In this document: piece after piece, positions 1-7,492 of the stretch
Numbering within the stretch: the stretch's first letter is position 1
Layout: the number at the start of each line of letters is the position of its first letter
Assembly: GCA_002713285.1 (NCBI GenBank)
Contig: PAVX01000008.1
Coordinates: 31,422-40,559 of the forward strand
DNA length: 9,138 bases
Direction: 5' to 3'
From: Flavobacteriales bacterium
Lineage (GTDB): Bacteria; Bacteroidota; Bacteroidia; Flavobacteriales; TMED113
Notes under the pieces: model-generated
What the model saw: the letters and a program-made list of their open reading frames with translations, nothing else
Told to the model about the DNA's origin: nothing
Databases searched by the model: none
Translations under genes and position numbers: made by a program

Positions 1-419
1 ACTAATAACACAACTGCAGGGATAGCTGTCCAAAAAAACTCTAACTTATTATTATGAGTAATATAACTAGCTTTATTATTTTCTTTTCCTCTATAAAAAA
101 ATGCTATACCAAACAACATTGGTGTGAGAATTAAAAAAACAACAATTATTAACCCCATGGTTGTATCCCATAGACTATCTATAATCGGACCATGTTCAGA
201 CGCAGAAATCTGTAATGTCTGATCCATCCATGCTGCACGTTGCCAGAAAAAGAAAATTAATAAACCAATACCGGCTAATAATAAAAGTAGTCCATTTATA
301 TGATTAGACTGATCACTAACTTTGTTCTGTGTCTTTGTAATTAAATTAGAAATCTCAAATACTCTAACAACCTGAGCTATAAAGATAATGGCAACTAAAA
401 CAATTAATAATTTTATCAT
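1..419 (-). CDS. coxB: Cytochrome c oxidase subunit II, N-terminal part (3' end outside window)
   Basis: Subunit II of a heme-copper oxidase normally receives electrons at its periplasmic CuA domain and passes them to subunit I. Only 139 codons are present, and the gene runs off the left edge, so the CuA ligands cannot be checked. The diagnostic part is LEFFWTAIP at residues 126-134, the conserved E..WT.IP sequence that opens the second canonical COX2 helix. A helix at about 86-109 is the canonical first one. Two further hydrophobic segments (about 2-20 and 43-60) precede it, as in flavobacterial CoxB proteins. The start ATG at 417-419 lies 12 bases after the actF stop, with no Shine-Dalgarno motif, and is directly followed by a hydrophobic helix. 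Its place at the end of the ACIII operon suggests co-expression, with the oxidase as direct electron acceptor. coxA would be expected next, beyond the window. Confidence 0.93.
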   Translation of the reverse strand, partial: MIKLLIVLVAIIFIAQVVRVFEISNLITKTQNKVSDQSNHINGLLLLLAGIGLLIFFFWQRAAWMDQTLQISASEHGPIIDSLWDTTMGLIIVVFLILTPMLFGIAFFYRGKENNKASYITHNNKLEFFWTAIPAVVLL

Positions 420-431
420 TTTTCAATTATA

Positions 432-1955
432 TTAAATATGATGATGTTCACTTTCGATTAACATTGGATGATTTTTTTGACTAAGAGGAGCTTTACTTAA
501 TGTGTTTAAAACAATGAATGTAAAGAAGCCTATATAGCCTAAAAATGTTCCTATTTCTACAAAACCTAAATGCCAATGAGTCCCAACTGTTCCAGGCATA
601 ATCATAACAAACACATCAATAAAGTGACCGAGCAAAATTAATATCGCAACAAACAAAACTTGCCCCTTTAATCTTTTAGCAGCCCTATCTTGAATTAATA
701 GCATTGGAGTAACAAAATTCAACAGCAAAGCTATTATAATTAAAATATGATATGATTCAAATCTAATTGCATAATATGTTACCTCTTCAGGTATATTCGA
801 ATACCAAATCAACATATATTGAGCAAACCATAAATAGGTCCAGAAAATACTAAATGCTAATAAGTATCTTCCAAAGTCATGCATATGATTCTCATTCACA
901 TTATCTAAATAACCTGAATATTTTAAATGAATAGTAATAATAGCAATAACTGCACAAGCGGATACAAAAAATGATGCAAAACTATACCAACCAAAAAGAG
1001 TACTAAACCAATGAGTATCTATTGACATAATCCAATCCCATGCTCCAGTAGAGGTAGTAATAGCAGCAAACACAATAAATATAGCTGATAGTGTAAACAT
1101 TTTATTATGCCATTTTACACCTCCTTCTTTATCTTCATTTAATGAATACTTTCTTAATAAGAATGCTACTAAACACCAACCTAACAGATAAATGATAGAT
1201 CTTAAAGTGAAAAATGGTATGTTTAAATATGCTGTTTTTCCATCGATGATATAATCGTATTTTTTGTTCTTAACAACACCTTCTACTTTTTCATCCGTAT
1301 ATTGAGGATCATCTGTTCCAACAGAATCTTCATAGACATATTCATATGTTAACGCGGAGTCCATCCAATGGTAAGTGTGATGCCAATGTAAAGCTCCTGT
1401 TATGATAATAAATAACATAATTGCGCCACCAAATGGAAGAAAAGAACTAACTGCTTGTGGAATTCTAAGTAAAGATGCGGACCATCCTGACTGAGAAATA
1501 TATTGCACTGCTAACCAAACCAATCCTCCTAAGGATATCATTAAGAAGAATAAGTTGCTCACAAATAGACTAGACCATGGTCTTTGCTTCTGAGCATGAA
1601 AATAATGCTTGGTAGTATATATTACCTCCTCAAGTGTATGCGCATTTTTAATTTCTTCTTGAGAAAAATGACAATGTAATTCTTTTTCTATTGCATGAAA
1701 TAAATTTGAAAACTTATATGTTTCAGCATGATGACCTTTCTCACTATGTGAATCATATTGCTTCTTATCTGAAGATTTGTCTTTTGCTTTTTTTGAAGAC
1801 TTCAGTTCATAATATAATTCTTTTACTTTCTCTTTAATCTCTACATCTGAATAATGAGATGCAGAGGCTGAATAAAATCCATATCCTATCGCAACAATGC
1901 CTATCGCAATTAAAGCGAAACAGATATTTTTTATATTTTGTTTAAACGTATACAT
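432..1955 (-). CDS. actF: ACIII subunit ActF, NrfD-like quinol:cytochrome c oxidoreductase membrane subunit
   Basis: This 507-residue integral membrane protein is the second NrfD/PsrC-like subunit of Alternative Complex III. I see about ten hydrophobic segments: 10-30, 130-152, 172-190, 246-268, 285-304, 320-344, 363-388, 400-420, 432-452 and 466-486. Family-typical sequences are QYISQSGWSASLLRI (151-165), GAWDWIMSIDTHWFSTLFGW (304-323) and MIMPG (451-455). Between the first two helices lies a long hydrophilic stretch (31-128). It has a Lys/Ser/Asp-rich part at 52-66 and nine histidines between 70 and 120. The C-terminus ends in HHHI. By analogy with ActC, it sits in the membrane and probably takes part in proton translocation or in stabilising the complex; whether it binds quinol is not shown by the sequence. 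Its ATG directly abuts the actE stop codon (TAAATG), which suggests translational coupling. The size and position in the operon are as expected for flavobacteria. Confidence 0.95.
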   Translation of the reverse strand: MYTFKQNIKNICFALIAIGIVAIGYGFYSASASHYSDVEIKEKVKELYYELKSSKKAKDKSSDKKQYDSHSEKGHHAETYKFSNLFHAIEKELHCHFSQEEIKNAHTLEEVIYTTKHYFHAQKQRPWSSLFVSNLFFLMISLGGLVWLAVQYISQSGWSASLLRIPQAVSSFLPFGGAIMLFIIITGALHWHHTYHWMDSALTYEYVYEDSVGTDDPQYTDEKVEGVVKNKKYDYIIDGKTAYLNIPFFTLRSIIYLLGWCLVAFLLRKYSLNEDKEGGVKWHNKMFTLSAIFIVFAAITTSTGAWDWIMSIDTHWFSTLFGWYSFASFFVSACAVIAIITIHLKYSGYLDNVNENHMHDFGRYLLAFSIFWTYLWFAQYMLIWYSNIPEEVTYYAIRFESYHILIIIALLLNFVTPMLLIQDRAAKRLKGQVLFVAILILLGHFIDVFVMIMPGTVGTHWHLGFVEIGTFLGYIGFFTFIVLNTLSKAPLSQKNHPMLIESEHHHI

Positions 1956-2555
1956 TTAGTTATTTTCTTTTTGTAATTCATTAACATACATTATAATTTT
2001 CCACCTTTCTTCAGAGTTAATTTGAGATGCATGCCCTCCCATAGCATTAAATCCATAAGTGATGGCGTGATACATATGTCCATCTGATAAATCCTTCATA
2101 CTTGTTCCAGATCGTCTAACAAGTAAATCATCGGAATAACTAGGTACAGCACCATAAAGTGGATGTTGAATAGAGCCCTTTCCATCTCCGGTTTTTCCAT
2201 GACAATGTGCACAAAACATGCCGTATAGAACTTCACCCTCTTCTATGTTTTTTGAATTAACCTCTAAGGGGTTTATTAACTCGACACCTGCTTTCAAGTA
2301 ATCTTCTAATGTGTTATCATAATCAAAGGGAACAAAACCCCTAGGAATCGTTCCCTGCACAGGTTCTCTTGCTGTAGAATTATTTTTAAATAATGAATTT
2401 TCAGAATATGTTTCATAAGATGGTGACCTATACATATCAGGCATATATTCATACCCTGGATGTGTTGTTAAAGGTCTACCATCCGAAGCCGAATCACTAC
2501 ATCCTGTAATAATAACAAACATGAACACCAATATATAGCTTATCTTATTTAACAT
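1956..2555 (-). CDS. actE: ACIII subunit ActE, monoheme cytochrome c lipoprotein
   Basis: This 199-residue exported cytochrome c is the monoheme subunit of Alternative Complex III. Residues 1-18 form a hydrophobic signal peptide ending in the lipobox ITGC, so Cys19 is the likely lipidated N-terminus. This fits the triacylated cysteines known for the F. johnsoniae complex. A proline/tyrosine-rich linker (about 30-100) leads into a class I cytochrome c fold with the heme site CAHCH at 115-119. Met172, in the sequence YGFNAMGGHASQI, is the probable second axial ligand. The gene sits between actD (4-base gap) and actF (no gap). In the complex it would lie on the periplasmic side close to ActA, as an exit point for electrons to the oxidase or to a soluble cytochrome c; that exact route is inference. 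Confidence 0.94.
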   Translation of the reverse strand: MLNKISYILVFMFVIITGCSDSASDGRPLTTHPGYEYMPDMYRSPSYETYSENSLFKNNSTAREPVQGTIPRGFVPFDYDNTLEDYLKAGVELINPLEVNSKNIEEGEVLYGMFCAHCHGKTGDGKGSIQHPLYGAVPSYSDDLLVRRSGTSMKDLSDGHMYHAITYGFNAMGGHASQINSEERWKIIMYVNELQKENN

Positions 2556-2559
2556 ATTA

Positions 2560-3090
2560 TTATTCTTTTTCTTTTATTTCTTCAGCACCAGTTTTTTTCA
2601 TTAAATCTTTTATTTTTTTAACTTTTTTGGGATCTCCATCTGTATGAATTTCCATTAAAAATTTATCATCTGTAGTTCTAGGGTCTGGGCTTTTTGCTGA
2701 TGAACCAGGATATAAACCACATCTCAATAAGAACGTAATTACCATTAAGTGAGATGCGAAAAATACTGTCATTTCAAATGTAATCGGAATAAAAGCCGGC
2801 AGATTTTCATTTAAAGAAAAATTGGGCTTTCCTCCAATAATCATCGGCCAATCATAAATCATCATATACCAAAACATTAATAATGCACATGATGCACCTA
2901 TACAACCATAAATAAAGGATGTTATGGCTATCCGAGAGTATTTTAAACCCATAGCAGTATCCAATCCATGAATAGGAAAAGGGCTATATACTTCATCAAC
3001 GTGATGTCCTTTTTCTCGAATGACTTTAACTGCCTCAAGAATTATATCATCATCATTATATACGCCATATATTATTGTTTCTTTGCTCAT
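2560..3090 (-). CDS. actD: ACIII subunit ActD, DUF3341 membrane protein
   Basis: This 176-residue protein matches the DUF3341 family, the ActD subunit of Alternative Complex III. It carries no visible cofactor-binding motif. The N-terminal soluble part (1-50) contains YGVYNDDD and the family-typical YSPFPIHGLD (35-44). Two transmembrane helices follow at about 54-78 and 98-123, and then a soluble tail with TDDKFLMEI (139-147) and a very Lys-rich C-terminus. ActD is thought to be a structural subunit holding the membrane part together; no catalytic role can be read from the sequence. Its ATG follows the actC TAA directly, with no intervening base, and its own stop is 4 bases before actE. Both facts support co-translation in one operon. 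Confidence 0.93.
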   Translation of the reverse strand: MSKETIIYGVYNDDDIILEAVKVIREKGHHVDEVYSPFPIHGLDTAMGLKYSRIAITSFIYGCIGASCALLMFWYMMIYDWPMIIGGKPNFSLNENLPAFIPITFEMTVFFASHLMVITFLLRCGLYPGSSAKSPDPRTTDDKFLMEIHTDGDPKKVKKIKDLMKKTGAEEIKEKE

Positions 3091-4458
3091 TTATTTTTTC
3101 TTATAATTATCTCCTGATGATTTTAATATAGTTTTTAATTCCGCTTGTGCTATCACGGGAAATGTTCTAGAGTATAACAAAAATAGAACCATGAAAAAAC
3201 CTATTGTACCTATAAATATTCCTATATCAACAAATGTTGGAGAAAACATAGACCAACTAGATGGTAAATAATCACGATGAAGTGATGTGACTATAATTAC
3301 AAAACGCTCAAACCACATTCCAATATTTACAAAAATTGATAATATAAATGTGAATATAATACTTCGTCTTAATTTTTTGAACCACATAAGTTGTGGTGAA
3401 ATCACATTACATGTCATCATTGCCCAATATGCCCACCAATAAGGCCCTGTTGCTCTGTTTAAAAATGCATATTGTTCATATTCAACACCTGAATACCAAG
3501 CAATAAATAACTCAGTAATATAAGCTATTCCTACTATAGATCCTGTAACCATAATAATTATATTCATCATTTCAATATGCTGCATAGTAATATAGGATTC
3601 CATATTTACTACTTTTCTCATTACTAATAATAAAGTTTGTACCATTGCAAAACCTGAAAAAATAGCACCTGCCACAAAATATGGAGGAAAAATCGTAGTA
3701 TGCCATCCTGGTATTACAGAAGTAGCAAAATCCATACTAACAATAGAATGCACTGATAAAACTAATGGTGTTGCTAACCCAGCCAAAACAAGTGACATCA
3801 CTTCATGCCGTTGCCAATGCTTGGCTCTACCTGACCAGCCAAAAGATAAAATAGTATATATTTTTTTAGCCAATGGCTTAATAGCTCTATCTCTAATCAA
3901 AGCAAAATCTGGTATTAGTCCCATATACCAAAAAACCAACGACACGGTAAAATAAGTTGAAATTGCAAAAACATCCCATAAAAGTGGTGAATTGAAATTA
4001 ACCCATAAAGATCCAAATTGGTTAGGTAAAGGCAATACAAAATAAGCAACCCAAATTCTGCCCATATGAATACCTGGGAAAATAGCTGCTTGAATAACTG
4101 CAAAGATTGTCATTGCTTCAGAAGACCTGTTAATAGACAATCGCCATTTTTGTCTAAATAATAATAAGACAGCGGATATTAAGGTTCCAGCATGACCAAT
4201 ACCAACCCACCAAACAAAATTTGTGATATCCCATGCCCAACCAACTGTATTATTTAAGCCCCAAACACCTATCCCTGTACCAATAGTATAAAAAATACAA
4301 CCAAAACCCCATAACATAGCAATCAATGACACTATAAATAATGACCACCACCATTTATTAGCACTAGTTTCTATTGGTTTTGCAATATCTTCACTGATAT
4401 CATGAAGAGATTTATTCCCTATAATTAATGGCTCCCTAATTGCTGCTTCGTGCTTCAT
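3091..4458 (-). CDS. actC: ACIII subunit ActC, NrfD/PsrC-like quinol-oxidising membrane subunit
   Basis: This 455-residue polytopic protein of the NrfD family is the quinol-binding membrane subunit of Alternative Complex III. About ten hydrophobic segments are visible: 36-60, 80-101, 113-140, 160-181, 217-240, 255-281, 297-322, 337-358, 365-390 and 410-430. Polar residues within or next to helices are typical of the family and are candidates for the quinol site and proton path. Examples are Asp77, His89 in GIGHAGTLIS (86-95), His131, His219 and His237. In known ACIII structures ActC contacts the Fe-S domain of ActB and delivers quinol electrons to its nearest cluster; that role is assigned here by homology. 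The gene lies 7 bases after actB and directly abuts actD. It differs from ActF in lacking the long loop after the first helix. Confidence 0.95.
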   Translation of the reverse strand: MKHEAAIREPLIIGNKSLHDISEDIAKPIETSANKWWWSLFIVSLIAMLWGFGCIFYTIGTGIGVWGLNNTVGWAWDITNFVWWVGIGHAGTLISAVLLLFRQKWRLSINRSSEAMTIFAVIQAAIFPGIHMGRIWVAYFVLPLPNQFGSLWVNFNSPLLWDVFAISTYFTVSLVFWYMGLIPDFALIRDRAIKPLAKKIYTILSFGWSGRAKHWQRHEVMSLVLAGLATPLVLSVHSIVSMDFATSVIPGWHTTIFPPYFVAGAIFSGFAMVQTLLLVMRKVVNMESYITMQHIEMMNIIIMVTGSIVGIAYITELFIAWYSGVEYEQYAFLNRATGPYWWAYWAMMTCNVISPQLMWFKKLRRSIIFTFILSIFVNIGMWFERFVIIVTSLHRDYLPSSWSMFSPTFVDIGIFIGTIGFFMVLFLLYSRTFPVIAQAELKTILKSSGDNYKKK

Positions 4459-4465
4459 TAAAATA

Positions 4466-7400
4466 TTATACTTTTTTATTTCTTACTTTAGTTTTATAAA
4501 AAACTGAAGGCTGTGTATTTAATTCTTCTATCAAATAATATGACCTTGGATTCTTCTTTTCTTTACTCACTCTACTATCTTGATCCAATGCATCTCCAAA
4601 TGTAATAGCTCCAGTATCACATGCTTTTTCACATGCACATGCAATCTCTCCATCTTTAATTTTTCTTCTTTCTTTTTTTGCATCTAATTTAGATTTTTGA
4701 ATGTTTTGTATGCACATAGTACATTTCTCCATCACTCCTCTTGATCTAACTGTTACATCTGGATTTAACACCATTTTACCTAAATCATCATTCATATTAT
4801 AATCAAACTGATTATTATCAGCATAATTAAACCAATTGAATCTTCTTACTTTATATGGGCAATTATTCATACAGTACCTTGTCCCTATACATCTATTATA
4901 TGTCATGTGATTTAAGCCTTCTCTAGAGTGTGTCGTCGCTGCTACTGGACAAACTGTCTCACAAGGAGCATGATTGCAATGTTGACACATAACTGGTTGA
5001 AAAACCACTTCAAGATTCTCAGAAGATGATGGTTCTTCCATTTTTTTATACATCTCAATAGCACCAACTTCTTCTTCTTTAGCTCTATCTTTAGTCATGT
5101 CACTAGAATAATATCTATCTATTCGTAACCAATGCATATCCCTATTTTTTCTCACTTCTTCTTTTCCAACTACAGGAACGTTATTCTCTGCATGGCACGC
5201 AATAACACATGCTCCACAACCAGTACAAGAATTTAAATCTATAGACATATTCCAAAAATGAACATCTTTTTCATGTTCTTTCCATAATGTTAATTCACTA
5301 GGTTTCACATGACCTTTATGAGAATGTAATAAAAATTGCTTATTGCCTGCTTTTGGATTTTTTAAATAATCTGAAAAATTTGTTTCTTTTACAATATTTC
5401 TACCCATCATGGTATGACTATTCTGAGTACATGCAAATTCATGCGTACCTTCGATTTTTTTAATAGTAATCTTATTCTTTTGAAATTTATTAAAATCTTC
5501 ATACAAACTAAATGCATTGACACCTACACCTTCACCTGATTTACCAACTATGGTCCTTCCGTATCCAAATGCAAGACCAAGTACTCCATGTGCCTGCCCT
5601 GGCTGTATATATACTGGACATCTTAATTCTTTCTTATTCACAGAAATCACTACCATATCACCATCAAGCGCACCATTAGAAACATGCCAATTTTTTAATC
5701 CCAATTCTTTTGCATATGATGGGGAAATTGTTAAATAATTATCCCAAGTAACTTTTGAAATAGGATCTGGTAACTCTTGTAGCCAAGGGTTATTTGAAAA
5801 AACCCCAATACCAATAGAGGATTTTAGATATAATTGAAGTTCTATATTACTCGATTTCGCCAAGCGATGTTCAATCGGTTCATTTAAATTATAATTTTCT
5901 GGCTTTAAACGACTGGTTGTATATACAAAACCATCATGCAACACTTTATTCCAATTGTTGGAAACCTGTTTCTTAAAAAACTCTTGTAAAAAATCATAAT
6001 ACTTTGTTGAATTTTCCATCCATATTAGAAAAGTATCTTGAAATTGTCTTGAGTTAAATAATGGAGATATAGTAGGTTGTTGTAATGTGTAAAAATTGGT
6101 ATATGGATTAAAATCTGACCAACTTTCCAGATAATGTGTATTTGGACAAACATAATCACATAATATGGCGGTCTCATCCAATGAATCTGAAAAAGAAATT
6201 TTTGTTTCAACTTGTTTTAATGCATTTATAAATACTTCTGAATTAGAAAGATGGTATGCTGGATTCGTATTTAAAAACATTATCATATCTACATTACCAT
6301 CATTCATCTCAGCAATGAGCTCATGAATATCTTGATTAGTAGAAGAGTATAAATTAGATTTTATTTTGGTAGATATGGTATTCTCATAATTTCCTAGTAA
6401 TTGATTAATAGCATTAGTAATTAATTGAATATTGACATTGTCACTACCTGACACAACTAAAGATTTTCCTTTTTTGGACCACAATTCTTTCGCAATTCCA
6501 TTTATTAGCTTATCATGTTTAGTCTTTGTTGAATTAATCGAAGATTGATTAGCAAGAGTTAATACAGCATCATATAATCTTAATGTGTATTGCTCTTGTT
6601 CACTAGGTTTGATAGGAACTCTTTTATCTGCATTTGCTCCAGTTACAGACAATAAACTTTCAAAATGATAGTGTCTCGACATTTTTCCATTCTCAGGTTT
6701 TCTATTAGCTGTATATTGTCTAGCATGAGACGGATCCAACCATTCAGATAAAAAATCTGCATCAAAAGACACAATAACATCTGCTTTATCAAAACGATAT
6801 GTTGGTACAAAACGTCTACCAAAAGATTTTTTATTAGCTGTCAGCATAGCATCTTGTGAGACCGTATCGAGAGTGACCACTTTAAAATGATCATACTTAT
6901 TTTGAAATGATGTCAAGAGCAATTCTGTAGAAGGACTAATAATAGTAGGTGTTAATAACACAATTTTATTTGAACTATTTTTAATTTTATTAATAACCTC
7001 TTTATCTATATCGTCCCAAGAATACACATCCTTATTTTTAAGAGGATTTTTTAACCTGTTTGAATCATATAATGAAAGTACTGATGCTTGACACCGTGCA
7101 TTTACTCCTCCACCATATGCTGGATTTTCATTAGAGCTTAATAAGATTGGTCTACCTTCTCTATTTTTAACTAAAATACTAGCAAATACATTTTCTGAAA
7201 AATAGCTACTTGCATAATATACTGGATTGCCAGGCGTAATTTCTTCTGGCTTGTTTAAATAGGGAATAGATTTCACCACGGGTGCTTCACAAGAAGCTAA
7301 AGTAGCTGCGACAGAACTAAAACCAAGAAACTTTAAAAAATCTCTTCTAGTTGTTGAAGATGCAGATAATGTATCTGCATTTTCCATCATTGCTTCTAAT

Positions 7401-7486
7401 GGCAATTTCTCTTCAAACTCATTAGAAACATTGATGTTTTTTACATCATGATCGAGACTATTAAAATATTTTTTTTCTTCTTTCAT
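4466..7486 (-). CDS. actB: ACIII subunit ActB, Tat-exported molybdopterin-oxidoreductase-like and four-cluster Fe-S protein
   Basis: This 1006-residue protein is the largest ACIII subunit. Residues 1-45 are the extended N-terminus typical of these proteins (YFNSLDHDV at 7-15). A twin-arginine motif, TRRDFLK (46-52), follows, then a hydrophobic stretch and a lipobox LASC (63-66), so it is probably a Tat-exported lipoprotein with Cys66 lipidated. About 75-680 resembles the molybdopterin oxidoreductase fold. In characterised ACIII this domain has no Mo cofactor, and I see no clear Mo ligand. The C-terminal ferredoxin-like domain has four Cys motifs: C754/757/760/764, C834/837/842/846, C866/T869/C872/C876 and C922/925/952/956. 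Fifteen cysteines fit three [4Fe-4S] clusters and one [3Fe-4S] cluster, the latter from the Thr869 motif. It would carry electrons from ActC-bound quinol to the ActA hemes. The gene lies 6 bases after actA and 7 before actC. Confidence 0.96.
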   Translation of the reverse strand: MKEEKKYFNSLDHDVKNINVSNEFEEKLPLEAMMENADTLSASSTTRRDFLKFLGFSSVAATLASCEAPVVKSIPYLNKPEEITPGNPVYYASSYFSENVFASILVKNREGRPILLSSNENPAYGGGVNARCQASVLSLYDSNRLKNPLKNKDVYSWDDIDKEVINKIKNSSNKIVLLTPTIISPSTELLLTSFQNKYDHFKVVTLDTVSQDAMLTANKKSFGRRFVPTYRFDKADVIVSFDADFLSEWLDPSHARQYTANRKPENGKMSRHYHFESLLSVTGANADKRVPIKPSEQEQYTLRLYDAVLTLANQSSINSTKTKHDKLINGIAKELWSKKGKSLVVSGSDNVNIQLITNAINQLLGNYENTISTKIKSNLYSSTNQDIHELIAEMNDGNVDMIMFLNTNPAYHLSNSEVFINALKQVETKISFSDSLDETAILCDYVCPNTHYLESWSDFNPYTNFYTLQQPTISPLFNSRQFQDTFLIWMENSTKYYDFLQEFFKKQVSNNWNKVLHDGFVYTTSRLKPENYNLNEPIEHRLAKSSNIELQLYLKSSIGIGVFSNNPWLQELPDPISKVTWDNYLTISPSYAKELGLKNWHVSNGALDGDMVVISVNKKELRCPVYIQPGQAHGVLGLAFGYGRTIVGKSGEGVGVNAFSLYEDFNKFQKNKITIKKIEGTHEFACTQNSHTMMGRNIVKETNFSDYLKNPKAGNKQFLLHSHKGHVKPSELTLWKEHEKDVHFWNMSIDLNSCTGCGACVIACHAENNVPVVGKEEVRKNRDMHWLRIDRYYSSDMTKDRAKEEEVGAIEMYKKMEEPSSSENLEVVFQPVMCQHCNHAPCETVCPVAATTHSREGLNHMTYNRCIGTRYCMNNCPYKVRRFNWFNYADNNQFDYNMNDDLGKMVLNPDVTVRSRGVMEKCTMCIQNIQKSKLDAKKERRKIKDGEIACACEKACDTGAITFGDALDQDSRVSKEKKNPRSYYLIEELNTQPSVFYKTKVRNKKV

Positions 7487-7492
7487 AAATTC

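Noticed and set aside
3915..4103. Open frame of 62 codons on the minus strand inside actC
   Set aside because: It lies wholly within the well-supported actC reading frame, has no recognisable domain and is a frame shadow.
5517..5738. Plus-strand open frame of 73 codons opposite actB
   Set aside because: It is antisense to a conserved part of actB, its Pro/Thr/Cys-rich translation looks like no known protein, and no promoter or start context is seen.
6025..6210. Minus-strand open frame of 61 codons inside actB
   Set aside because: It is an alternate frame of the actB molybdopterin-like domain, which is intact across this stretch.
4466..7486. ActB as a true molybdenum enzyme such as a polysulfide or nitrate reductase
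   Set aside because: Neighbours actA and actC-F, the extended Tat leader and the Cys-to-Thr Fe-S motif fit ACIII, whose molybdopterin-like domain lacks cofactor; no clear Mo ligand is seen.
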